A program made the position numbers and the translations under genes. From the NCBI GenBank assembly GCA_023014485.1, contig JAJOZX010012066.1, positions 5,001-69,000 on the forward strand: a DNA stretch of 64,000 nucleotides. The letters are read 5' to 3'. The notes below the pieces were generated by a model, which worked only from the letters and a program-made list of their open reading frames with translations, ran no database searches and was not told the DNA's origin. Origin of the DNA: Bathynomus jamesi. Its lineage: Eukaryota > Arthropoda > Malacostraca > Isopoda > Cirolanidae. Below, piece by piece: positions 1 to 11,221 of the stretch; position 1 is the first letter of the stretch, and each line of letters starts with the position of its first letter.

Positions 1-85
1 CTTTCCCTCGTCAATGTTGTCGTTCTCGTCTTCTTCATCTTCATCATTTTATTTACCGTCAAGAATATATCCCGGCTCCGGCTCA

Positions 86-295
86 GAAAAATTATACGCA
101 GAAGAATCATACGCAGAAGAATTATACGCAGAAGAATTATACGCAGAAGAATTATACGCAGAACAATTATACGCAGAACAATTAGACTCAGAAGAATTGG
201 ACTCAGAAGAATTAGAAGAATTGGACTCAGTAGAATTGGACTCAGAAGAATTGGACTCAGCAGAATTGGACTCAGCAGAATTGGACTCAGCAGAA
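86..295. repeat. 15-bp tandem repeat (minisatellite)
   Basis: About fourteen units of a 15-bp repeat in two subtypes. The left units read like GAATTATACGCAGAA and the right units like GAATTGGACTCAGAA. The period is a multiple of three, so the array stays open on both strands, giving a Glu/Leu-rich peptide one way and a Ser/Asn-rich peptide the other. No domain, splice context or flanking coding sequence supports a gene. Confidence 0.85.
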
Positions 296-361
296 CGGAC
301 ATTTCTAATTAAGTTCATGTCGCCAATGCTCCTATTAAAAATAATAATAATAAAAAATTAA

Positions 362-846
362 TAAATATTACTTCATCCACGTAAGTTTTGAATCCTCGTT
401 AAAAGGAAATTTTGCTCACAGCAGAAAGTTTCATTATAAATAATGAGTAAACAATGCGTAAACATTTCACTTATGAAATGTCAAACTACTACCATGACGT
501 CAGCAGCAACAGCGCCATCTGTATTTAGGCATAATTCCAGTTTCTTAATTAGTGAAAGTGATTTGTTTAGGTCTACTTGTAATGGTAGGCCTAACACAGA
601 AACTGCTAAAGGTAGATAGTCTATTAGAAAATCTCTTCGACGCAGTGCGTATTGTAATTGCAGTGGTGCGAACAACGTCTTTACGAGATATCTTTTCACT
701 ATTTCAAAAAACTTGTCATAATTTTATGCGCTTATTTTACTGCTGCGGAGCGCTCTCTTTCTATACAGGGTGTATCAAAAGTTCGTTGTCATGGGTGCGG
801 GTGCTTTCTCGTGAAAGAGCGAGAAAAATTTTGAATTAGTTTTTTT
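362..846. other. AT-rich spacer, no gene seen
   Basis: No convincing coding region. At about 765 there is a lone Tc1/mariner-type end (CAGGGTGTATCAAAAG), with no matching inverted partner nearby; it is probably a remnant. Confidence 0.5.
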
Positions 847-2520
847 TTAATTTTTATCTGATGAACAAATTTTTGGCGAGTCGAGGAACAGATTTTGCAT
901 GATTACTGGCAGAAATATAAGCAGAGTGATAATCACGAGTTGGATGGCCACGATACCTTCTGCGGATAGCATTAGAACGAGCAAAGTTAAACCAAGGGGA
1001 GAGAGAATCACCTCCGTAATATGCTCAGCACAATCATTCCATACGAAATCAAGGAAGTACTGCCTAAGGGCACCCCAATTGGCGACGACGAAGTGCCAAA
1101 GGCGCCTCCTCTTGGGAGGATCCAAAGGCCGAACTGGAGCGATAGAACGGGAAACAAATATAAGATGGTGGTCGGAGAAAAAAAGTTTGACAGAGTAAGA
1201 AGAGGGGTGAGTTGTTAGATATAAATCCAGAATGTTGGGCCTATCTCCAAGGCGATCGGAGATACGAGTATGGTGCTGTAAAATCTGTTCTAAGTCATTC
1301 AGGACAGAAAACTTGTAAACTAGTTCACCAGGGATGTCAGTGAGGAAAGCCAAAGATGGTTGTGAACAAGGAGATTGTGCTCTCACTGTACAATTCCCTT
1401 GTTCGGCCGCACCTGGAGTATGCTGTGCAGTTCTGGTCGCCCACCCTCAGGAAAGATATTGAGAGGCTGGAGCGAGTGCAGGCGAGGGCCACAAAGTTAA
1501 TCCCTTCCGTTAGGCATATGGGCTACAATCGACGGTTACGCGCCCTGAACTTGTTTTCGCTGGAAACTCGGAGGCTGCGCGGTCAACTGATCGAGGTTTT
1601 CAAGCTCTTACGCGGGTTCAACGATGTTGATTTTAGAAGCATGTTTAGTTTAAATGATAACCCAACTCGCAACAATGGTTGGAAGTTGGATTTGAAACGG
1701 TTTAGGACTAGTGTGTGTGGGAATTACTTTACGTATAAGATCTGTGACACGTGGAACAGTTTACCTTCAGAAGTTGTGAACAGTTAATCTGTGGATCAGT
1801 TCAAGAAAAGGTTAGACCAAATCTTGCACACTATTTGAGTGTGTACAAAATTTTCTCTGGCACCCGTTGCCATTGGTACCTCCTCAGTATGGGCCGCAAG
1901 GCCTTTTGAGGTACTTCTTTTCCTTGTAACTCCTTGTAACATTAAAATCACCTAAAATGGAGATTTCAGCGAAAGGAAAGTGAGACAGAATGTGTTCCAC
2001 TCTGGAAGTGAGGTAGTCAAAGCGTTTTGGATAGTCAATAGAAATAGGTGAAAGGTTGACAGCGCAGATACATTTAATTTGAGATTGACATGTAAGCCGT
2101 AGCCAAAAGGTGCAGAATTCGAAAGATTCAAGTTCGGGAATACAAGAGCAAGTTAGGTAGTTAGTAGTTACGTACATATACGCAACCTCCACCTTTGGAA
2201 TGAAATCAAATATAGAGAAAGTAACAGAGTACAGAAAATGGGGTGCGGTCAGTCGTCTCAGGTACCTGAGTTTCGGTGAGGAGGAGAAGGTCAGGTTTAG
2301 AAGAGATGTGGTGTTCAACAGATTGGAAATTTGAGGAATGGCCACGAATGTTGCAGAAGTTTATGAAAAGTGAATCAGACAGAGGCCCAGGACATCTCGA
2401 ATGGGTGGTAGTAGAACCAGCCACTCTGTCCGGGTCTGTGTTCCAGGTACCGGCAGCAGGGGGGGGGGCAAGAATTAGAGATATTTATGGTCCTCTCCCC
2501 AGGGGACACCGAGGCCCTTA
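847..2520 (-). pseudogene. CR1/Jockey-like non-LTR retrotransposon, endonuclease part of ORF2 (broken)
   Basis: Read right to left, the minus strand gives the start of an apurinic-type endonuclease (FCNIRG, then SSNFQSVEHH and LLLLTETQ, about 2424-2206). In another frame the conserved ILGDFNV strand follows near 1950. After an interruption it resumes with TDIPGELVYKF, RISDRLGDRPNILDL and SSYSVKLFFSDHHLI (about 1340-1120), which are typical of the C-terminal half of the EEP endonuclease and the linker to the RT. No RT motifs are present, so the copy is truncated at its 3' side. At least two frame changes separate the pieces. Between GDFNV and TDIPGEL sits a foreign plus-strand element (about 1356-1940). 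Family assignment rests on these motifs; the exact clade is not resolved. Confidence 0.75.
1356..1940 (+). mobile_element. 5'-truncated non-LTR retrotransposon 3' end, inserted in an older element
   Basis: A plus-strand frame at 1356-1787 encodes the region after the RT domain of CR1/Jockey-type ORF2: LYNSLVRPHLEYAVQFWSP, ERLERVQARATKLI and CDTWNSLPSEVV. The frame stops at 1787, but the next residues read in phase as the usual SVDQFKKRLD-type end, so that stop is probably a point mutation. After about 110 bp of 3' UTR (a PPGP-like GGGCCGCAAGGCC stretch) it ends in a short repeated CTTGTAACTC tail at about 1918-1940, the kind of tandem tail CR1-like elements carry. It interrupts the minus-strand endonuclease between GDFNV and TDIPGEL, so it is younger than that copy. 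Confidence 0.8.
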
Positions 2521-2836
2521 AAGACAGTGCCTAACGATTCCCCCGGAGTACTTATCTGGTGGATTGGTGTCTACAACCTCCTCTTCATGTTGCTGGTAGA
2601 AGCCAGAGAGAGGCATGTCAGTTATTTCATACACGACACCCTGATACGTCCTTTCCAAGTCAGCAAATCTGGGTGTCGTTCATGGAAAAACTAACATGCC
2701 TCCATCTGGTTTCTGCCAGTAACATGTAACATAACAATTTTCACCTTCTCTTGAGTTATATAGCCGCTCATATCATCAGTTATCTGAACGCTAAATAAAA
2801 AATGTCATTAACGCAAAATACCCATAACTATTATAC
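2521..2836. other. Spacer without recognised gene
   Basis: No coding region or repeat boundary could be supported. The first 50 bp may still belong to the upstream end of the minus-strand non-LTR element. Confidence 0.4.
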
Positions 2837-3143
2837 CTTGGTTGGTTACCTTGATTTTGCTTCCACCCGAATTGTTCATTCTGACGAACGTCAAGATTAT
2901 CACTCCACCTTAGATCTACAGTTTAACGTGGAATCCGAACCATGTCCCACCAGCAGCCCAGCGTCTTAACCACTAAGCTACCCAGGGTACCCAGTTATCT
3001 ACCAGCCAACTTCTTTTTTTATTGTGTGGAAGGATGAACAGCTGGGTTTTGCTGCGCGCCGCCTGCCGTCACCGGGTCTCGATCACGGGGCCGATGGATT
3101 CGTAGTCAAGACGCTAACCACTATACCACTGGCATATCGTTCA
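2837..3143 (-). repeat. Composite SINE with two tRNA-like heads
   Basis: On the minus strand two Pol III promoters follow each other. The first has an A-box-like CCAGTGGTATAGTGGTTAG (about 3132-3114) and a B-box-like GTGATCGAGACCC (3086-3074). The second has an A-box-like GGGTAGCTTAGTGGTTAAG (2983-2964) and a B box within GTTCGGATTCCAC (2940-2929). A body follows with GTAGATCTAAGGTGGAG and GAACAATTCGGGTGGAAGC. The linker, second head and body recur in plus orientation at 62810-63040, which shows this is a dispersed family. Because the heads are joined by a conserved linker, a dimeric SINE is more likely than chance adjacency. Confidence 0.7.
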
Positions 3144-3207
3144 GGTCAACTAATGTGGCCCACTGGCCCATTGCTCTACCATCTGAATTATTATTACTAC
3201 CAACATC

Positions 3208-3292
3208 ATTAAGATTCGAACAATGGACCTTTAATGTCTTCCCTTCGCTTTAAGGGAAACGGCGTTACCCATTGAGCTACAGACGCTGGCTA
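3208..3292 (-). repeat. Third tRNA-like SINE head
   Basis: Minus strand: CTGTAGCTCAATGGGTAAC (3282-3264) fits an A box and GTTCGAATC (about 3220-3212) fits a B box. It lies about 70 bp upstream, in SINE orientation, of the dimeric SINE. It could be an independent insertion or the first head of a trimeric unit. Confidence 0.55.
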
Positions 3293-3344
3293 TATACAGG
3301 GCCGGATTAACCATTATTAGGCTAATAAAGCTGTAGCCTTAGGC

Positions 3345-3688
3345 CAGTGGTTCCCAACCTGGGGTCCGCGAAGGTAGTACTGGGGGTCCGTGAGCTTTCA
3401 ATATTTCGAGAGGCCCCAATGGAAATCGTACATTTACCCACGATAAGGGCGCTCAGGCTAAAATTTCAAGTTCCCTTGCTCTTGGCTGGAATTATTAATA
3501 CTTTTTTAATACGCTGTGTTTTAATTGCATACTCACTTATATGTCCTTTATTTGATAGTGAAAAAATGAGAAAACGAGTTAATAAAAACAGTTTGTTTGG
3601 TTGACGGAATCTTTCAAAAACATGGGGTCCGTGGGAAAAAAATAAAAATAAAAGGGGTCCTTTGTGGTGAAAAGGTTGGGAACCACTG
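3345..3688. mobile_element. hAT MITE (344 bp) with perfect TSD
   Basis: Ends CAGTGGTTCCCAACCT and AGGTTGGGAACCACTG are perfect inverted repeats, flanked by the 8-bp duplication CCTTAGGC (3337-3344 and 3689-3696). The TIR style and 8-bp TSD are those of hAT elements. No transposase is recognisable inside. The flanking DNA starts with another hAT-like end (CAGGGCCGGATTAA at 3297), whose right partner was not found. Confidence 0.92.
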
Positions 3689-3775
3689 CCTTAGGCCCTC
3701 ATTTTTTTTAGACCCTCGAGTTTAGGCCCGCCCTAATTTTTATATCATAAACCCTAAATCTTTGTCACAAGGTTG

Positions 3776-3868
3776 GTTAAGTGATATCATATACAGCCGG
3801 GTGTGCCTGGCTATGTGCGGTGGAGAGCGCAAGAGAGCAACTCGCTCCTACACCAAGCCAGACCTCTC
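3776..3868 (+). pseudogene. Non-LTR retrotransposon ORF2 C-terminal fragment
   Basis: Plus-strand codons read GVPGYVRWRAQ, then SLLHQARP. The same terminal segment appears in a longer copy at 62278-62470, where it runs to a stop. Both ends are abruptly lost, the right one at a Tc1-type fragment. Confidence 0.6.
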
Positions 3869-3871
3869 CAT

Positions 3872-3991
3872 TGACGTAAAAATTTGCTTCATCAGTAAAC
3901 AAGATCTTACGTCAAACGCATATTCTTAGGGTATCTGAAACATAAAAACAAACGTTTAATTTTTCCTATGTATGGAAACTTACGGCCCACC

Positions 3992-3994
<3 letters not shown>
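3872..3994 (-). pseudogene. Tc1/mariner remnant: first catalytic motif plus one TIR
   Basis: Minus strand codes KILFTDEANFYVN (about 3914-3876), which contains the first catalytic Asp motif of Tc1/mariner transposases. The right edge is a TIR (CAGGGTGGGCCGTAAG on the minus strand) abutting TA-repeat DNA. Everything else is deleted. Confidence 0.6.
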
Positions 3995-4039
<45 letters not shown>

Positions 4040-4109
4040 TATTTCACGAAAGTAACACGTGACAAATATTTATGATGAATAAAACCACGAAGGAAAGGAA
4101 ACACAGAGT

Positions 4110-4143
4110 GGTGCTCAAGCGCTTTCGTCTAATGACATCCTCA
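4110..4143 (-). ncRNA. Hammerhead-ribozyme-like motif (PLE-A left arm)
   Basis: Minus strand carries CTGAGGA, a GTC-ATTA-GAC stem-loop, then GAAA, followed by GCGCTTGAGCAC. This matches the CUGANGA...GAAA core order of hammerhead ribozymes known in PLE terminal repeats. Stem III and the cleavage triplet are not clearly canonical. Confidence 0.4.
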
Positions 4144-4351
4144 GGAACACTGAAATAAATAAAGAGTTCAAGACTCTATTATAGGTTAAAAAATATATAT
4201 ATATATATATATATTATAGTAAATATAGAAATAAAAATTGTGGGAGGAGCATACAAATTTGTAAGGAAAACTACCCATTTTAGCACTTTGCCCGAATTCA
4301 ACACAAGATCAAGTGGATTGTTTACAACCAATTTTATAGATAATGCCTGAA

Positions 4352-4394
<43 letters not shown>

Positions 4395-4789
4395 GATAAA
4401 AACGAAGACGTAGAGCAAAAAGTCATTATATTTGGCTGCAGCCGACGTTTCGGGCAACTCTACCCATTTTCAAGGCCTAATAAATAAAAGCTAAAATTAA
4501 TGCATGACAAAAATATATGAATGTCAAAAACTAAAACTAATTTAAAGTACAAAATTAAAACTGTTCAAGAATAAAAATTAAAATTACAGAGCATAAAACA
4601 GGCATAAGCCAAAAACAAATCAAGAGTAAAAATTATATAAATGACAAAAATATACGAATGATAAAAATAAAACTTAAAAACTGTACACCAAACATACCAT
4701 GCTCACTTGACAGCCACAAAACACTGAGGCGAAAAGGAAACAGGGTTACAAGGGGGGGGGGGGGATTTACTTTGTTGGTATTCTAATTA

Positions 4790-4990
4790 ATATAAAGGGG
4801 GTAACAGCTAGAATCAATATTTAAACTGGAGTTCAAAAATTTAATGTACAAAGATTCGTAAATACGGAGGGAGGACGGGCATTTTAATGATTCAAGAATT
4901 TTAAAGTTATTAACAGAAATGTCAACCTTACACTTGATAGAATGATTTCTAATGGCAGACTGTTCCTTTTTCGATAAAACTTTCCCTGTC
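4790..4990 (-). pseudogene. PLE-B GIY-YIG endonuclease C-terminal remnant
   Basis: Minus-strand frame gives GISHRQGK, then AIRNHSIKCKVDISVNNFK and ESLYIKFLNSSLN. The last part is the usual C-terminal helix of PLE endonucleases, with a Glu followed by SLYI and LN. The RT and the N-terminal endonuclease are missing. Confidence 0.6.
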
Positions 4991-5466
4991 TATGGCTAAT
5001 ACCCATATGGGAGCAAAATCTCGCCTCAGTGTTTTGTGGCTGTCAAGTGAGCATGGTATGTTTGGTGTACTTTTGTGTTGTTTCGTTTAACTTTTTATTA
5101 GTAAAGTTTTTAACTATTTTATGTTTGAATGTTTTTAGTTTTTAAGTTTTATTTTTATCATTCGCATATTTTTGTCATTTATATAATTTTTACTTTTGAT
5201 TTGTTTTTGGCTTATGCCTGTTTTATGCTCTATATTTTAATTTTTATTCTTGAACAGTTTTAATTTTGTACTTTAAATTAGTTTGTTTTTGACATTCATA
5301 TATTTTTGTCATGCATTAATTTTAGCTTTTATTTATTAGGCCTTGAAAATGGGTAGAGTTGCCCGAAACGTCGGCTGCAGCCAAATATAATGACTTTTTT
5401 GCTCTACGTCTTCGTTTTTATCCTAAATGTAAAACTACGTCTCCTTAGGAGGGATCCTATCATATA

Positions 5467-5506
<40 letters not shown>

Positions 5507-5636
5507 TTCAGGCATTATTATGTATAAAATTGGTTGTAAACAATCCACTTGATCTTGTGTTGAATTCGGGAAAGTGCTAAAATGGGTAGTTTTCCTTACA
5601 AATTTGTATGCTTCTCCCACAATTTTTATTTATATA

Positions 5637-5671
<35 letters not shown>

Positions 5672-5733
5672 TATATATATATTTTTTTTGTAACCTATAT
5701 AGAGTCTTGAACTCTTTATTTACTTCAGTGTTC

Positions 5734-5767
5734 CTGAGGATGTCATTAGACGAAAGCGCTTGAGCAC
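5734..5767 (+). ncRNA. Hammerhead-ribozyme-like motif (PLE-A right arm)
   Basis: Inverted partner of the motif at 4110-4143 with the same CTGAGGA and GAAA core and the same GTC/GAC stem II. Confidence 0.4.
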
Positions 5768-5830
5768 CACTGTGTTTCCTTTCCTTCGTGGTTTTATTCA
5801 TTATATATATATATATATATATATTCCTTT

Positions 5831-6089
5831 GCTTCCTTTGCTGTTTCCTAAGTGAGTAACTGATGAAGTTCGGCTCCACTCCTTTCAATTTGAAACGCTT
5901 CTAATGTATTAAATGACTGAAAGGGTTCAGTTGATTGTTTTCATTCGTGTTTAGTAATTTATTTTGGGTCACAACGGAAAAGGACGACACAATTTGTACT
6001 TAATTTCACTCAGTCAAAATGTAAAGGGATTAAAAAAGACAGAACAACTCTGTGCTCCAATACTTCTAAAAAGATGTTGACCTAAATAG
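5831..6089. other. Unique-looking spacer
   Basis: No open frame with coding character and no recognisable repeat end, apart from the hAT TSD at 6082-6089. Confidence 0.4.
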
Positions 6090-6686
6090 CAGTGGCGACT
6101 GGCGTATAGGAGCGATGGAGCGGTCGCTCCCCCTTGCTTGAAACGATAAATATTAATTTAACAGATAAAAAATATATTAATTTTAAGATATTAAAAAAAA
6201 TATTCTTGAAATATATTTTAAAAATTCATGTGGCATATCATGATTCATGAGGCATTTTGAGTAAGCCTTCATACAGTACATAATATTCTAAACTTATAGC
6301 ATAGCTTCAAACAGCGTACCGCTGTTTGAATACAAAATAATATTGCAGCCGAATGGAGCGATAGATTTTTCGCTCAAGTAAATATAAATTATATTTTACT
6401 GTTGTAATGAAAATATAAGTACAATCGCGAATTTTTGTTATAATAACTTTATTTTTACTAATAATTACTTCAGTAATAATGATATAAGCCATTTATATGT
6501 ATTTTATTGAAATTATTACTTATTTGTAATTAACTAGAATTGTGCGTCTGGCATAGCCGCATATGTTAATACAAGTAGTACTCTTGTGAGCGGCAGCTGG
6601 ATTCGCGCTAGCCTATTGTGAGTCCGTGTTGTCGTACAATTTTATGAAATCGCACCCCCATACATTTATACCACGAGTCGCCACTG
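6090..6686. mobile_element. hAT MITE (597 bp) with perfect TSD
   Basis: CAGTGGCGACT at the left and AGTCGCCACTG at the right are exact inverted ends. The TSD CTAAATAG is present at 6082-6089 and 6687-6694. Subterminal GC-rich sequence surrounds an AT-rich core without transposase. Confidence 0.92.
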
Positions 6687-6858
6687 CTAAATAGTATACT
6701 CATAATAAACCATTTATCAAAACTATTTACTATTCCAATGATTCTCTACCACAGTTACCTTTTCTTTAACACTTTACAAACAAGTACTTTGAATTCTGCA
6801 TTACGAAAAAGTGCATTTTTAAATTTTAGCACAGGAGTATTTAGACATAAATCTAAGG

Positions 6859-7075
6859 CAGAGCTTTCCAAACTGTGTCGCGACTCGCGACACATTAGTG
6901 TTTTTTGTATTTTGAAAATTTTGATTTTTCTATCAACAAAATCGACTACGAGATAAACCACCTACTGAAAAATTATCTGATATTTGATATTTGATAACAA
7001 AAATTAATTAATGTGTCGTGAAAATTTTTATGCTTAAATAGTGTGTCGCCAACGTGAAAAGTTTGGAAAGCTCTG
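6859..7075. mobile_element. hAT MITE (217 bp) with perfect TSD
   Basis: Ends CAGAGCTTTCCAAACT and GTTTGGAAAGCTCTG are inverted, with duplicated ATCTAAGG at 6851-6858 and 7076-7083. Subterminal GTGTCGC motifs are also inverted. Confidence 0.9.
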
Positions 7076-7083
7076 ATCTAAGG

Positions 7084-8024
7084 TGATATTCAAGTAACTA
7101 TGCGCACACATTACACACTGAGGAATTTGCTTTCTTTTTGTATTTACATAATACGTTTATCGAATCAGTGAACTCCTGTGTGCAAAGAGTACATTTCTCA
7201 CATCAAAGCACGGTGGAATCTTAACTGTTGTATCACAACTTATATAGGAAACCTTGGGGAGGCGGTTACATTATTATTATTATTATAATAAGTAGTAGTA
7301 GCAGTAGTAGTAGGTGCATTTGTGTCGTTGTTGTTATTTCTGTTACTATACAAAGTCGATATCTGAATTGTTTTGAGGATAACTATATATTTTACTTACA
7401 AATTAAAATCTGAATGCGCAAATTTTTTATGAACTTGTTTATTCATTACATATGTACGAATTTACAAGACATTTTCCTACCTTTTTTCGATGAGTGATTC
7501 CATGCTGGAAATTTCAGATCTGTAAAATAAGATGTTACTTTTAATTAAGTACTTCATAACTCGATTACAAAATATACATTTATTAAAAGAAAAAGAAACA
7601 GCATTAAGAAGAACCAATTAATTCGTGAAACGAATGCAAAATTTTTCCACCAAGTGTTTAGACTTGTGTTAATAAATGTTTAGACTTGCAACGAAAAATA
7701 ATATGCTTTAACTGAACTTAATCAAATTTTATATGAGTTAACTTAAGTTATGCCCGGTTAAATTGGATCTAGTTAACATAACGTTCATTTACAAAGACGA
7801 CGACTTAAAATTTTCGATAAAAGTTAATAATAGTGGACACTTTTTTTGGTTTTATTTAAAAAAAAAAAAATGATCAACAAATTCCAAGTAGCCTTTTATA
7901 CCATAAATAAGTAATTTTGGTAAATATAAACTGTAAATGAATCTATAAATATAATAGTTAAACATGGACTAGTTCGTGTAGCGTATAGGCTCATTAGATA
8001 TTTAGATATTTGGGCGATTAATTA
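7084..8024. other. AT-rich spacer with ATT/AGT microsatellite
   Basis: Trinucleotide repeats at about 7268-7311. About 7800-7870 is a diverged inverted match to 8945-9010, so an outer foldback may enclose the Tc1 foldback that follows. No gene seen. Confidence 0.45.
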
Positions 8025-8026
8025 TA

Positions 8027-8938
8027 GGGTGATCCAGAGAAATGGGACCCAAAAGAAACCCCTGTAACTCTTAAAGTATAAGTCCTTTTATAAAATCATA
8101 CGCATCATTCGAAAGAGTATAGTTACAAGTTTGTACAAGATTGTATAGGTTTTGACAATACAAGACAAGATAAGATACAAAACAAAATAAAAGTGTTAGT
8201 TAAAACTAACCCTTCAAGATGACTGCATGGACTGTGGAACAGCTGCGTTTCATAACTGAGCAATATTATGAGCATGGAAGAAGTGTAGTTTCAGCTCAAA
8301 GATCTTTGAAGACAAATTTTCAGATGTCAAAATCACCTTCTAAGAGCTGAAACTACACTTCTTCCATGCTCATAATATTGCTCAGTTATGAAACGCATTT
8401 GATAAGTCCTTTTATAAAATCATACGCATCATTCGAAAGAGGATAGTTACAAGTTTGTACAAGATTGTATAGGTTTTGACAATACAAGACAAGATAAGAT
8501 ACAAAACAAAATAAAAGTGTTAGTTAAAACTAACCCTTCAAGATGACTGCATGGACTGTGGAACAGCTGCGTTTCATAACTGAGCAATATTATGAGCATG
8601 GAAGAAGTGTAGTTTCAGCTCAAAGATCTTTGAAGACAAATTTTCAGATGTCAAAATCACCTTCTAAGAGCTGAAACTACACTTCTTCCATGCTCATAAT
8701 ATTGCTCAGTTATGAAACGCAGCTGTTCCACAGTCCATGCAGTCATCTTGAAGGGTTAGTTTTAACTAACACTTTTATTTTGTTTTGTATCTTATCTTGT
8801 CGTGTATTGTCAAAACCTATACAATCCTGTACAAACTTGTAACTATCCTCTTTCGAATGATGCGTATGATTTTATAAAAGGACTTATACTTTAAGAGTTA
8901 CAGGGGTTTCTTTTGGGTCCCATTTCTCTGGATCACCC
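8027..8938. mobile_element. Tc1/mariner-derived foldback with four alternating arms
   Basis: Ends GGGTGATCCAGAGAAATGGG and the exact reverse lie beside TA (mutated on the right). Two forward segments (about 8027-8350 and 8404-8670) alternate with inverted segments (about 8347-8398 and 8671-8938). Each forward segment contains the start of a transposase, MTAWTVEQLRFITEQYYEHG, resembling the DUF4817/HTH start of SPDLTPLDF-type transposases, and then stops. No catalytic domain is present, so mobilisation would need a transposase supplied elsewhere. Confidence 0.8.
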
Positions 8939-9657
<719 letters not shown>

Positions 9658-9982
9658 CCTCTAAGGAGGTTCCTGTGTGCATAAGAAAAGACACTCGGTT
9701 ACACTTCATATTATCAATCTATACCATCAAGCCAATGAAAATCGCGAGAGGGTAGACATCTCAAATGTGTTAGTCGTAGTTGGTATGGTCGCCCAAAGCT
9801 GTTGTGTTTTTGTCATTTGACGTATCCACTGGGCTTACAATTTTACCAACTTCCTTTCAGAAAATCATACAAAAAGCAAAAAGTAATTAAAAAGTAATCA
9901 AGACAAGAGCTTTAGGCGACCATACCAACTACGGCTACCACATTTAAGATTTCTATCCTCCCAGTTTTCAGTTACCTGATGG

Positions 9983-10871
9983 CAGGGCCGGATCTAGAAG
10001 TTGCGAGGCCCTAGGCAGACCTAGAAATTGCGAGACCCTAGGCCTATATATATGAAAATATGGACTTAATTATCGGTACTATACCAGCAATATTAGAATC
10101 TCGCATAGACAGAACTATGCCAGCACTTAAAAATTAAACCAAACCAAAATAATCAAGCATGGAAATTGTATAAGAAATATAAATAAACCATACAAATAAG
10201 TATAAATTATAATATGAATCAAGATTTGTATCGAAAATATAAGACAATGATTTCTAAGATTTATATAATATTATAGGTAATGACTTTCTATAGTATACAA
10301 ACGTTTTTCATATGTGATGTATAAGAGATGTTGACATTTCATTTTTATAATAGTGAGCGATCGACTTATCAGGCTAAATATTAATGCTTTAATATTTGGT
10401 TCAGATGCTCCTTGAATATTACAGCAATGCTTTTCTACTTTTCTTCGAGCTAAACTCTTCAATTAATTGAGAATAATCTAATGAATTTGTTATATCGTTT
10501 TCTATTCATAACATAGCTAATGATTGCAATCTCGCTTGAGACATGGTAGAACGCAAATATGTTTTAATAAGTTTGAGACGCGAGAAACTTCTTTCAGCCG
10601 AAGCAACAGTAACCTGGATGGTTAATACTATTCGAAGTGCAGCATAAACATTAGGATAAATCTCACTTAGTTGTTTTTGCACTATATAAACAAGGGCATT
10701 TCCGAGATCTGTTTTCTCAGGTATAAACCTGCAAAGTACTTTAAGTTCTTCATAGAGTTCTAAATCATTAATATCACTTGAACAGAACGCGCAAAACGGC
10801 TTGAGCGAGGCCCCCTTTGGCGCGAGGCCCTAGGCGATCGCCTAGTTCGCCTATAACTAAATCCGGGCCTG
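9983..10871 (-). mobile_element. Decayed hAT element (889 bp) with perfect TSD
   Basis: TIRs CAGGGCCGGATCTAG and CTAAATCCGGGCCTG are inverted with two mismatches. The TSD CCTGATGG is present at 9975-9982 and 10872-10879. Minus-strand sequence at about 10700-10480 still resembles the hAT dimerisation region: YPNVYAALRI, VTVASAERSFSRL and a YLRSTMSQARL-like end. The rest of the transposase is deleted. Confidence 0.9.
10480..10720 (-). pseudogene. hAT transposase C-terminal dimerisation (hATC) remnant
   Basis: Conceptual minus-strand reading shows the hATC hallmarks: an aromatic-proline start, L-I motif, then VASAERSFSRLKLIKTYLRS. It resembles the ZMYM1-like hAT transposases elsewhere in the window (13.0-15.4 and 22.2-24.8 kb). 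It is too short to function. Confidence 0.65.
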
Positions 10872-11221
10872 CCTGATGGTATACACTGATAATATGAAAA
10901 ATAACCGAGACCCTGGACTACTACATTTATCAGAATGCCGAGGCAGTTTTAGAGATGTTTTAAATTTGCAAATTAATTTTGATATTGTTTTTTAATAGAT
11001 TTTCTTTTACTGACCTTGATCCCGATGGCGACATGGATTTGGCGGAAGCAATGCTCAAAATGGCAGTTATGAACATAAGGACGAGCGAGATTTGCCTGAA
11101 AGTTCAGTTTCAGATTACTAAACATATTTCCATATATCTACACACGTACATAATTTACTGAAGTGAACTTTCATTGTAAAAATTGTGAGTAGAACTGGAA
11201 GAAGCAATCCATCAACTAGAA

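Larger units (their letters stand above)
4036..5830. mobile_element. Nested palindrome of two Penelope-like elements
   Basis: The outer arms (about 4036-4395 and 5461-5830) are inverted copies of a PLE 3' tail, including a hammerhead-like motif and a short piece matching the GIY-YIG coding region (IYKIGCKQ-like) of the PLE at 50-52 kb. The inner arms (about 4395-4740 and 5020-5435) are inverted copies of the 3' UTR of a different PLE, each bounded by (TA)n. On the minus strand at 4790-4990 the inner copy still encodes an endonuclease end: AIRNHSIKCKVDISV, FKILES, LRIYESLYIKFLN. The layout suggests PLE-B entered the TA tract at the centre of a PLE-A palindrome. Confidence 0.75.
9689..10915. 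mobile_element. Foldback element whose right arm is split by an hAT
   Basis: The left arm (about 9689-9802) is matched in reverse by 9912-9982 plus 10880-10915; a clear shared core is TGGTATGGTCGCC against GGCGACCATACCA. The right arm is interrupted precisely by the hAT copy at 9983-10871, so the foldback is older. No coding region lies in the 110-bp loop. Confidence 0.75.

Noticed and set aside
14..361. 115-residue Glu/Leu-rich frame as a protein gene
   Set aside because: Pure minisatellite translation with no domain or splice signals that could be judged.
3297..3760. An outer hAT enclosing the 3345-3688 MITE
   Set aside because: A left tip (CAGGGCCGGATTAA) is visible, but no convincing right tip or TSD was found.
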